NCBI GenBank assembly: GCA_900491605.1
Contig: UESW01005008.1
Span: 186,001-250,000, forward strand
From: Calamus simplicifolius
Taxonomy: Eukaryota; Streptophyta; Magnoliopsida; Arecales; Arecaceae
DNA length: 64,000 nucleotides
Direction: 5' to 3'
Under the pieces are notes generated by a model. That model did no database searches. It was not told where the DNA came from and saw nothing but the letters and a program-made list of their open reading frames with translations. Position 1 is the stretch's first letter, and the number at the start of each line of letters is the position of its first letter. Shown here piece by piece: positions 10,954 through 21,263 of the stretch. A program made the translations under genes and the position numbers.

Positions 10954-11195
10954 AAGTTTTTGAAAAATATTTATGTGCATGCTAATAATTCTACTGAAGT
11001 TACATGTTTCAAGTGTGGTAAATCTGGACATAAAGCATATATATCACACACACAATGTTAGAAGGATATGGGTTCCAAAAGGAACCATTTTAGCTAACCC
11101 TAAAAGACCCAAGAAAGCTTGGGTACCTAGAAGCAAAACTTGATATTATGGATGCAGGTGTGTCTTGCAACCCGTGGAGCAAAAGAAAATGATAC

Positions 11196-12160
11196 TTGGA
11201 TAGCGGGTGCTTAAGACACTTGATGGATGATGAATCTCAATTCATCACTTTGAATGCAATTGATGGAGGAGTGGTTACCTTTGAAAGTAATGACCAAGGT
11301 AACATTATTGGCATTGATAAAATTGATATCACTCCCTCTACTTATGTTAATAATATCTTGCTTTTAAATGAATTGAATCATGACTTGTCTAGCATTAGTC
11401 AATTTTATGAAAAAGGTTTTAAAATTATTTATTGAATCATCTCTTTGCATAATTACAAATCCTGTGACTGCATGAAAGCCATTGGACATAGGTATAGTAA
11501 TGTTTATATTGTTAATGACCATATTATCGAATGTCTAGTTGTCATGAATGCTAAAATTGATAAATCTAGTTATGACATCATAGACTTGCTTATGTCAGCA
11601 TAGATTTGTTTTCTAAATTATTCAAAAATGATTTGGTTAAAGGTTTGCCAAAATTGAATTCCGAAAAAGATAAGATTGTGATACATGCAAATTTTTGAAA
11701 AATTAACAAGAATTTCTTTTAAGTCTAAAAATATGATTTCGACTTCTAATCTTTTAGAACTTTTGCATATGGATTCATGATTATTGATGATTTTCTCGAT
11801 TTACATAAGTTTTATTCTTAGTTAGCAAAAATGAAGCATCTTCAGTTTTCTAAAACTCCTTAGAAGAATTTCAAATGAAAAAGGTTTTCCTATTTTATAT
11901 ATTAGAAGTGATCATAGAAAAGAATTTAAAAAAAATTGGCACTTTGAAAAATCTTGTAATGAACATAGGACCTTATATTCATGATATATTTGATGAATCT
12001 AATGATCTTCCATTAAGGAAGAGAAAGGTTTTAATTGATATAGATAAAATTGAAGATCAAGTCAAGAAGTTCACCTTACATTCAATGATACAAGCGATAC
12101 ATGAAGAAGAAATTCAACATGATGAACCACAAGATAATGCTGAATTTGAAAGCTAATGAA
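11196..12160 (+). pseudogene. Sirevirus A protease / pre-integrase and integrase remnants
   Basis: 11196-11435 gives DSGCLRHLMDDESQFITL, a copia protease start with the DSG site (usual next residues GCSRHM), then LNELNHDLSSISQFYEKGF. The homologous reading in element D is at 41781-42347. 11875-12156 is mostly the acidic linker after integrase (DIFDESNDLPLRKRK), as in element D at 41040. The integrase catalytic core between them is missing or unreadable. Confidence 0.72.
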
Positions 12161-12329
12161 GGTATGTCTATAATCTTCCTAAAGAGCTAATATTAAGTGA
12201 TCCATCTCATGATATTAGGATAGATCATCATTTAGAAATACATGTATTAATTTGCATTTGTTTTTCATATAGAGCCTAAATGATATGCATGATAAATTAA
12301 ATGAGAATTTAGAAACAAATTGGATGAGC

Positions 12330-12960
12330 ATGATAATTTCATTAGAAATAAAGCAAGATTGTTAGCTATAGAATATAATCAAGAGGAAGATATTGATTTT
12401 GATGAAATATATGTTCCTATTGCTAGATTAAAGATTATTAGATTACTTCTTGCATTTGCTTGCTTTATGAATGTTAAATTGTATTGAATGGATGTTAAGA
12501 GCATTTTTCTTAATGAATATATTGCTGAACAAGTATTTGTTGATCAACCACCCGATTTCAAAAATCTTGTGTCTCCAAACCATGTATTCAATTGAACAAA
12601 GCTTTATATGGATTGAGACAAGTACCCCGGGCATGGTTTGATAGGCTTATTAAGTTCTTGATTAGCAATAAATTTATTAATGAAAATGTTGTTGCAACAT
12701 TATGAATTAAAAGATAGAATAATGATATATTGATAGTACAAATTTATGAAGATGACATTATATTCAGTGCTACTAATAATTTCTGTTCCAAGATTTTGCT
12801 AAGTTCATGCAGGGGGAGTTCGAGATGAGCATAATGGGTAAAATCAATTATCGGACTTCAAATCAAGCAATCAAAGAAGAGGATCTTCATAAGCCAATCC
12901 TTGTACATCAAGAAAATTTTGAAGAAGTTTGGCATGAAGAAATCTAAAGTATCGGTACAT
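12330..12960 (+). pseudogene. Sirevirus A reverse transcriptase remnants
   Basis: Short readable islands occur in different frames: PIARLKIIRLLLAFACF (12420), VFVDQPPDF (12535), ALYGLRQVPRAWFDRL (12602) and FMQGEFEMSIMGK (12808). These match copia RT and the start of the connection region of element D. Many stops and deletions lie between them. The YVDD box is degraded. Confidence 0.75.
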
Positions 12961-14263
12961 TTGTTGAGTGATATGGGTTGCAGGCCCATGATCGGCAACT
13001 AGTGGTATCAGCTTGATCCATTTACTCCTTGCTTGATATGATTTTATTGTAAGACTTGGACTATTAAATGCCTACTTTATTAGTGGTATCATTTCTTGAT
13101 TATATCTTATAATAAATTGCCTATGCATGAAATGAAAAGGATTTGATAAAGGTGATGCATATTTTGTTGTAATATCTTGTTTGCATATCACCTATGTAAG
13201 AAATCTTATTTTATCATATGAAATGTGAAATTGAATTGTGGTGATTGTTATAGAATGCCTATGTATTTTTCATATATACACTGAGATTAGCATGATACAT
13301 TTAAAAATGTTTTGATCATATGATAGTGGATCATTTCTTGCATAAAACTTTTATTACATATAGACCAAATTTAAAATATTAAGGGGAAGAAGAATGTAAG
13401 CATATTTGAACTCAAATATTTGGTGTGGTATATGTTAATATTGTATCTCAACACATGTTTAAATTAGTAAGGGGGAGAAGAAACTTACTTGAATATTTGG
13501 ATACTTTGATGCATTAAGCACTATGATGTATTAAATATTAAATATCTTACTGTTATAAGTGCTTTGATGTATGAATGTGGTATCAACTCTTATATGTGGC
13601 AATGATTTGAATGCATATCAAACTATGAAACTGCCACCTTGCTCCAATATATATATATATATAAGGTGATATTTTGATCCTACATTCAAAGTTTTTTTTT
13701 AAATTGGTATCAATTGAGTTATGAAAAAAAAATAATTGTTATTAAATGATTAATATTTTTGTATCTTATTTTTACTATTGAAGATTAGAATTTTTCTTTA
13801 TAATATAAACTTTGTTGTGAACTTTAATATATTTGGACCTTGACGTATTTTTAACCTTGATATATGTTATTTTTATGATTTGAGATTATGAACCTTGATG
13901 AACTTTGATGTATCTTTGTTGTATGGTTGAAATTATATCTTGTATGATCAAGCCATAAACTTAATAGTTTGTATTATGTAATTATACTTTTTAATGCATT
14001 ATGAATGCTTAATATCTTTTCCTTGATGAATGCTTAATTGTGCACATTCTTTCATTTCTTTTTGATTAATGACAAAAAGGGGGAGAGAATAGCATACACT
14101 TCATTTACATTTATGGGAGAGATTAGCATACATTATATTCATGGAACATTCATGGGAGAGAATAGCATGTAAAGAGAAAAGTATATACATTAAAAGGGAA
14201 GAGAATTTTATATATTTTCTTTTGTATGCTTAATGGTTTTGTCATCATCAAAAAGGGAGAGAT
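12961..14263 (+). other. Sirevirus A 3' untranslated region with repeated polypurine tracts
   Basis: No coding region is visible. Purine-rich tracts recur: AAGGGGAAGAAGAATG (13381), AAGGGGGAGAAGAAAC (about 13470), AAAAAGGGGGAGAGAATAG (about 14075), AAAAGGGAAGAG (about 14193) and the terminal AAAAAGGGAGAGAT just before the 3' LTR. The last is the plus-strand primer; repeated tracts of this kind are typical of Sireviruses. The rest is AT-rich with a short (AT)n run near 13650. Confidence 0.75.
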
Positions 14264-16676
14264 TGTTGACCTCATATTGATTTTGATGATCACAAAACAA
14301 TTAAGCATGACACTAATGATTTTGTGGTTAAGTTAAACAAATTTCAAGTGAATCATCAAGATAATGTTACTCCAAATTGGATTACTCTACATACCAAAAG
14401 AAAGGTATTACAAAGGTAAAATGTAAGTAATGTGATTGTATTTTTGTAAGTCCAAATGTTTTTGAAAAGGGCAAATAAATTTTTAAATGGACTTTTGCTT
14501 CAAAAGTATTACAAAATATTTGTTTTATAAATGACTAAAACTACCTTTGCATGAACTATTGTATTGTTCCTTATAGCATGAAAAACATTTTCAAATGAGC
14601 CAATGAATTTGTATTCCAAAATAATTTCCTCAAGCCCAAATGTTTTATCATGGTTCTTCAATGTTTGATCATTCATTTCTTAAATAACTAAATCTATATT
14701 TGATAATTTATCATGTAAAAAATGGTTTCTCAAAGCAGTCAATGGCATTTCTGTAAATCCTACTGAATGCAGTCAATGGCATTCCTGTAAATTTCATTGG
14801 AAGCTGTAAATGGCATTTCTGTAATTCTTAAAACCATGTGGATCTTTGAGTTAGCTAACTGAATTTCTGATCCAGCTAGCTAAGGAATTTCTTGCAGGTT
14901 TCTCCTGGCCGAACGTTTTTGCAAAAGAGTTAACTGAAAAGCTAACTCCTTTGGGGCGTTTTTCTCCCTTGGCTGATTGCATGATAAATCAAGTTAGCTT
15001 AGCAGCTAACTACTTTACTCATTTCTTCTTCCTAGGCGCATGAAAGTTTGAATAAGTTAGCTAACAAGCTAACTACTTTTTACCATGGTAAAGTCAACTT
15101 TATATCTAGTTAGCTTAGCAGCTAACCACTTTATTCATTCCCTCTTCCAGCCGCATGAAAAATTTTGAATTGAGTTAGCTCTAGAGCTAACTACTTTTAA
15201 CCTGGCCTCATGCACTTTTAAGATAGCTAACTAAAGAGCTAGCTAATTTTCAAAAGCTCTCTGTTCATGAAAACATTGGGTTCTTATTTTTGTGGCTAGT
15301 TAACTAAAGAGCTAACTAGTTTGTGTCGTAGCTAGCAGGGAAGTTAACTACTTTTCTATTAATGCATGAAACCTTGGCTCTAAAGCTAACTATTTTCTCC
15401 TGGTTTCTTTACCTAGCCGTGTGGATATTGAATTGAGCTAGCTAACAAGCTAGCTACTTTATTTCTCTTTGGACTGTCGCTGATTCCTTATAGCCATGGA
15501 GACCTGTTAGTTAGCTAGCTAACTTTGTGTGCTTAGCTAGCTTGGAGCTCTTCCCTTTTTCCTCCATGGCCGCACGTTTTCAAGAAGAGCTGCTGGAAAT
15601 TATGTCCAGCCAACCACCTCCCTCAAATATTAAATACTCTCTCTCTCTCTCTTTTAATTATATTTCCGTTTTCATGGTTACTGATATTTTCTTTTGGTGT
15701 TTGAAAGAGATCTTTCTTTGCCAAAGGATTAAATGCAATCAATGTTTAGGGAAATAAATTCAAACGATTATATTTCTTCCCATTTTAATTTCCTCTTATT
15801 TCAAATGTATCTAACGGACATATTTTGTTTGGTTTAAATAGATGTGATCAGAGGAACACAATGACAAATTTTGACGAATTGGAACAAGAAAACGAGAAGA
15901 AAGAAATCAAGAAAAAGAGAGTGTTCATTGCATATTTTTGGAGTGTTGAAAAGCAAGTTCTTGTGCATTGAAGTTGACAAATCTCAATCCTTGCTCAAGT
16001 CGTCCAGATCCGGTGAAGCATTCAAAAAAGTCTCAGCTACCTCGGAGATCCACATTCTTTGCTGTAGATTTGCTTCAAATTTGTAACGTTATCTTTGAAT
16101 ATTTGCTCAAGTTAGGAGCTATTCATTATCTATTCTGAAATTCTTTGTAATAGGGTTAGAGATAACCCTAAGATTGTTGTTTGGCTTCCTTGTGCCGTTA
16201 AACAAGAGGACTAGCAGGGAAGGCTAGGGGTTTGGCTGCCTTGTGCCGTGAAACAAGAGGACTAACCGGGAAGGCTAGGGGTTTGGCTTCCATGTGCCGT
16301 TAAACAAGAGGACTAGCCGGAAAGGCTAGGGGTTTGGCTGCCTTGTGCCGTGAAACAAGAGGACTAGCCGAGAAGGCTAGGGGTTTGGCTGCCTTGTGTC
16401 GTGAAACAAGAGGACTAGCCGGGAAGGCTAGGGGTTGTAATCGTTGTGATATGATTAGTGAAATTCCCAAAGGGTTTTTGGGGAGTGGACGTAGGAGCCG
16501 AGTTTGGCACCGAACAACTATAAACCCTATTGTGTTTGTGATTGCATATTCTATGTAATTTTGTTTTGTGCACTCCACTGCACCGCTGTGAACTAATTTT
16601 TTAACTAGTGATTAAACACATATCTTTTTTAAATACCCAATTCACCCCCCTCTTGGGTTACTACATATGGGCAACA
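14264..16676 (+). repeat. 3' LTR of Sirevirus A (2,413 bp)
   Basis: Starts TGTTGACC after the polypurine tract and ends GGGCAACA. U3 carries the GTTAGCT/AGCTAAC inverted-repeat array (about 14850-15560), a CT-rich run near 15640, a TTTAAATAG box (15833-15841) and five 51-bp minisatellite units (about 16195-16440). The outer boundary falls exactly where copia integrase sequence begins (16677). Confidence 0.9.
14850..15560. repeat. U3 inverted-repeat array, Sirevirus A
   Basis: Repeated AGTTAGCT, AGCTAACT and AGCTAGCT units with short spacers, many paired as hairpins, for example GTTAGCTTAGCAGCTAAC. This is the same family of array as in elements C and D. Confidence 0.85.
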
Positions 16677-17364
16677 ACTTTTATCAATGATTTTTCTTGT
16701 TATGCAATGGTTTATCTTTTAAAATCAAAAGATGAAGCCTTCGAAATATTTCTAAAATATAAGGCAGAAGTTGAAAATCAATTAATAAGAAAAATAAAAA
16801 GACTTAGATGATAGAGGAGGAGAATATGATTCTACTCCTTTTAATGATTATTGTGCACAACACTGTATAATTCATGAATTTACTCCTCCTTATTCACCAG
16901 AATCTAATGGAGTGGCTGAGAGAAAGAATATAACACTTAAAGAAATGATAAATGCATTGCTCCTTAGTTCTGGTGCACCTATGAACTTGTGGGGGGAAGC
17001 CCTTCTTTCTGCTTGTTTTATTCAAAATAGAATTCCTTATAAGAAAACCAATAAAACACTCTATGAGTTATGGAATGGTCATTTGCCAAGTTTTAAATAT
17101 TTAAAAGTATGGGGTTGTTTAGCAAATGTCTTGCTTCCTGAATCTAAAAAGAAAAAGTTAGGATCTAAAACCTTTGATTGTATGTTCATAGGTTATGTTC
17201 AAAATAGTCCTGCAAATAAATATAATGCAGCCTATAGGTTCTTAGTGATTAAAAGTGAAAATAATATCATGGAACCTAATACTATAGTCGAGACGAAAGA
17301 TGCAGAATTTTTTGAACATATCTTTCCTATGAAAACCTCCTTAGAAAGACCTTCTAGACCATAA
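16677..17364 (+). pseudogene. Copia integrase, C-terminal half
   Basis: Begins inside the catalytic core (FINDFSCYAMVYLLKSKDEAF). The next segment (TPPYSPESNGVAERKN) carries the catalytic Glu region, followed by WGEALLSACFIQNRIPYKK and the conserved YLKVWGCLA. The first catalytic Asp side was cut off by the Sirevirus A insertion. There is a frameshift near 16811, and the piece ends at an in-frame stop at 17362-17364. Confidence 0.88.
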
Positions 17365-18381
17365 GTGGTTGAACCTAATTTAAAGCCTGATGACATTCAA
17401 GAGCTAAGGAGATCCAACAGAATCAAAAAGGAAACTAATCTAGGAGATGATTTTTATACTTTTCTTGTTGATAATGATCCTCAAACCTATTCTGAAGCAA
17501 TTTCATCTCCTGATGCTATATTTTGGAAAGAGGCTATAAATAATGAGATAGAATCCATCATGAGCAATCATACATGGGAATTAGTAAGTTTACCCCCTGG
17601 AGCTAAAACTATTGGGTGTAAATGGATCTTTAAGAAAAAACTAAAGCCTGATGGTTCTATTGAAAAATTTAAGGCAAGGCTGGTTGCAAAAGGTTATTCT
17701 CAAAAGAAAGATATTGACTACTTTGATACTTTTGCACCTGTGATAAGAATAACTTCTATTAGAGTCTTGATTGCTCTTGCATCTATTCATAAATTGATAA
17801 TTCATCAAATAGATGTTAAAACTGCATTTCTTAATGGAGACCTAGAAGAAGAAATATATATGGATCAACCTGAGGGTTGTGTTCTTCCTGGTAATGAGCA
17901 TAAAGTTTGTAAATTAATTAAATCTTTGTATGGCTTGAAACAAGCACCAAAACAATGGCATGATAAGTTTGATAAAGTGCTAGTTTCAAATGGATATCAA
18001 ATTAATAGTGATGATAAATGTATTTATTCTAAAGTTGTTAATCATGAATGTGTTATAATTTGTTTGTATGTGGACGATATGCTCATATTTGGCACTAATT
18101 TTGATATTGTGACTAGCACCAAAATGTTCTTGACTTTGAATTTTGATATGAAAGATATGGGAGAAGCAGATATGATTTTAGGAATTAAACTTGTAAAGAA
18201 GTCGAATAGTATCATACTTTCACAAGAACATTATGTTGAGAAAATCTTGAAAAAGTTTTCACATTTTGATTGTAAGCCTGTGAGCACTCCTTATAATGCT
18301 AATTCACAACTTAAGAAAATAAAAGCAATGGTGTCTTACAATCCAAATATGCTCAAATTATTGGTAGTCTTATGTATTTAA
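17365..18381 (+). pseudogene. Copia reverse transcriptase
   Basis: An open stretch of 338 residues in the same frame as the integrase before it. Motifs: CKWIFKKKLKPDGSIEKFKA, QIDVKTAFLNGDLEEEIYM, KSLYGLKQAPKQWHDKFD, and the catalytic CLYVDDMLIFGTN. It continues into the connection region (GEADMILGIKL) and then loses frame near 18375. Confidence 0.92.
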
Positions 18382-19025
18382 TGAACTGCACTCGACCTGA
18401 CATTGCTTATGCTGTAGGAAGACTAAGCAGATATACCCAATATCCTAACAAGGATCATTGGATTGCATTACAAAGAGTGCTTAGATATTTAAAAGGAACC
18501 ATGAACTATGGTTTAATGTATTGTGGGACTCCTACAGTATTAGAAGGGTATTATGATGCTAACTGGATTTCAGACTCTGATGAGATGAAATCCACAAGTG
18601 GATATGTGTTTACCCTTGGAGGAGGAGCAGTGTCATGGAAATCATCTAAGCAAACATGTATAGCTCGGTCTACAATGGAATCCGAGTTTATTGCCTTGGA
18701 GAAGGCTGGGACTGAGGCCGAATGGCTCAGGAATCTTTTGGTAGATCTTCCCATTTGGATGAGACCAGCTCCATCTATGTCTATACATTATGATTGTCAG
18801 GTTGCCATAGCTAAAGCTAAAAACAAAATTTATAATGGGAAGAGTAGATATATACGTCTAAGACATAATATTGTGAGGCAGCTTATTAATGATGGAGTAA
18901 TATCCTTGGATTATGTAAGGTCAGAGTTGAATTTGGCCGATCCTCTGACTAAGCCTCTAAGCAAAAAGCTTGTGAGCAATACATCGAGGGAAATGGGATT
19001 ATACCCAGATGAAAAGTTGAAGTAA
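18372..19025 (+). pseudogene. Copia RNase H
   Basis: 217 residues with MNCTRPDIAYAVGRLSRYT, HWIALQRVLRYLKGTMNYGL, YYDANWISDSDEMKSTSGYV and ARSTMESEFIALEKAGTEAEW, the usual copia RNase H order. It ends with the conserved LADPLTKPL region. It is separated from RT by a single frame change. Confidence 0.92.
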
Positions 19026-19587
19026 TGGTAACCAACCTTCATGAACGGAGATCCCGAGAAGAAGGTTCATATGGGAAAATAATTCACTGGACAACTTGGA
19101 GTATACTATCATAAATATTTATATTGTGAAATCCCTTTCTATGGTATGAGATAGTAGTCTGCAGTGTTTAGGTTGAACTAATATGTGAAGTTCTTAATGG
19201 ATGTCATAGCCTAATTTGGATGGTATACAAAACTACAGTATATACTTGATGACAATCTACCTATATGTGTGTGGAGGTGGTGGCCGCTTCCTATGAGACT
19301 TGGGTAAGATCTCTAGAGCACTCATGAATATCCAGGTAGACGCATGGCCGAAACGTGTCAACCCGCTTGAACAACCGAAATCTGAAAGATGGAATATGAG
19401 TTATAAGTCAATGATCCAATAAAAGAAGGATTGGTTCATAGAAACTTAGTTTCACCAACCTTTTATGGATTACACTTATTTTCTCTATGCCTGGTTCATA
19501 GTAACATAGACACCATGGCTTATGCATTACATTCTTAAAGTTTCTTCTAAAGTTTATCATCTTTTGAATATTGAAATAGTGGGAGAT

Positions 19588-20172
19588 TGTTGGAAATCTA
19601 GTCTATTTCAAAATTCAAAAGCATTTTGACTTGATAAGTCCTTTTATCTGATACGTCATTCTCAACCGGTAGGATAAGTCTATTTATTTCAATTGGTAGG
19701 ATAAGTCTTTATATTTTTTTTGACCAGTCTTTTGACTTATACGTCTCTACGTACGTGATAAGTCTTTTATTTTTCTTTGACCAACTGTTGAACGCTGATC
19801 GACCTTTGGACTGAATCGTCATTCCCGTTGGATTGATTCATCGCTTTCGACCGGTGCTTGCTTCCTTATAAATATTCGAAGCAATGCCTATGTTTAATTA
19901 ATTCAAACTTTATGCTTTCTATTCCATTCTTATCCAGAGATTCATTCTTCATCCTTATCCAGTCCAGAGATTCATTTTTTTACTTCCGTTCTTATCTAGA
20001 GAGAAGGAAATCATCTCGGTTGTTTATCCTCTTCTGACATTGGTGTGTGCACGCCTGTTAGAAGACTTTGCTGTTGTATCCTGGAGGGTAATCGTGCTCT
20101 GATCTTCTGCACTGAGATATTATCTCCGAGAGGTGCGAATCTACTCTTAAGGACAGTGCCTTGCACGTCACA
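19588..20172 (+). repeat. 3' LTR of the Tork-like copia element (right edge approximate)
   Basis: Starts TGTTGGAAATC immediately after the purine tract AGTGGGAGAT. The 3' end is taken at a CA dinucleotide (ACGTCACA) near 20172. The 5' partner is not in the window, so the end may be off by tens of bases. Confidence 0.7.
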
Positions 20173-21208
20173 GCATCTTCTCAAATACATTCAAATTTAA
20201 ATAGATAAGATCATCCCGGGTACTATCTTTTCCTCAAACTTATCCAACACTTGGTAGGAGAAATTAATTTCCTTCACGTAGAGTAGAATGAGCATGCGAG
20301 AAAAGGAAGAGAAGGTTGAGACCGAGCGCTGTAATTTTTGGAGGCTTAAGATGTTATATTTATGATGAAATAGTTCTATCTTGACATTGATCATTACAAT
20401 GTCTTATAAAATATTTCAGATTTAAAATCAAACCGTGGATAACTTTGTCGAAGCTCTAACACCATTACGAAGAAACCAGTGGAGAGAAATTTGATGATCA
20501 TATGCACCCATTAATCCGAAAGTCTATTTTTTTTTTTTTTCAATTGATCCCACCATAATATCTTGCTATGCGTTTCTAGCTTGATGGTGATTAAACATAT
20601 GTAAAAGGCTTTCAAACCGCAATGGCGGTTGTGGTTTCATCATTTCCTTCCATTTGCCACAAGTCAGACAAGAGAAGGGAGGCTACATCATAGCTTTTTT
20701 TAGTTTTTATTTTTTCTATTTTTTTCTTCGGTTATATTTTCTAAAGTGATTGGTAGGATATATAATATAGTTAAACTTAAAAGCTTAACATCTATTATTT
20801 TCGTGCTACATAATGCTGTGGATAAATTTTTTTAGAATAATATTTGGTTGGAAGTCATGCTCATGAGAAAATTATTCTCATTTGTCAGTTGTCACAGAAG
20901 TTAACTTAAATTACTATAATCTTTTTTAGAACACCGTTTGAACATTTTCAAGTCAAAAAAAAAAGTTTATAAATTAAACACTTATTACTTTGCTTTAGGA
21001 GCCAACTTTGGAAAAAATAAAAAGAACAAGAATTAAAATAAGATTTTACACCATACATGTTATTTTTTAAATATCTACTCGATTAACGTGCTATTTTATA
21101 CCAAAACATTATTCATAATATTTTAATTAAATAGCAATTTATCTAATGTGAATTATGACACATGAAAGTGAACTCTGTTATCCCACATGCCAAGCCTAGC
21201 AATTATAG
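20173..21208. other. AT-rich interval, no gene seen
   Basis: About 1 kb without convincing coding sequence, LTR signature or RNA gene. It contains short poly(T) and poly(A) runs. It is the best candidate for old host DNA between the two nests. Confidence 0.55.
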
Positions 21209-21218
21209 ATGTGTTCCC
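21209..21218. repeat. Target-site duplication of the LINE, left copy
   Basis: ATGTGTTCCC lies directly before a T14 run (21219-21232) that is the A-tail of the minus-strand LINE. It matches ATGCGTTCCC at 47226-47235 at nine of ten positions. Confidence 0.65.
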
Positions 21219-21263
21219 TTTTTTTTTTTTTTAAGGCGGACGATCACACAAATTTTGTGTGAG

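Larger units (their letters stand above)
8505..16676 (+). mobile_element. Sirevirus-type copia element A (interrupted, internally deleted)
   Basis: Partial 5' LTR (8505-9518), tRNA-Met primer site (9521), gag (9594-10953), small protease/pre-integrase and RT remnants (11196-12960), repeated polypurine tracts (13381-14262) and a 3' LTR (14264-16676). Gag zinc knuckles, long LTRs and repeated polypurine tracts are Sirevirus traits. Integrase and most of RT/RNase H are deleted or unreadable. It sits inside the integrase of the copia element at 16677-20172 and is itself cut by gypsy B at 8504/8505. Confidence 0.87.
16677..20172 (+). mobile_element. Tork-like Ty1/copia element (3' part)
   Basis: Contains the end of integrase, RT, RNase H, a polypurine tract and the 3' LTR. 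Its 5' part is separated by the insertion of Sirevirus A and must lie far left, outside the window. The frame is broken by a frameshift near 16811, one stop at 17362 and a frameshift near 18375. Clade assignment rests on the RT pattern and short LTR only. Confidence 0.83.

Noticed and set aside
12993..13013. GCAACTAGTGGTATCAGC resembling an LTR end plus primer site inside Sirevirus A
   Set aside because: Only a partial match with no LTR sequence upstream; most likely chance in a decayed region, though a deletion scar is possible.
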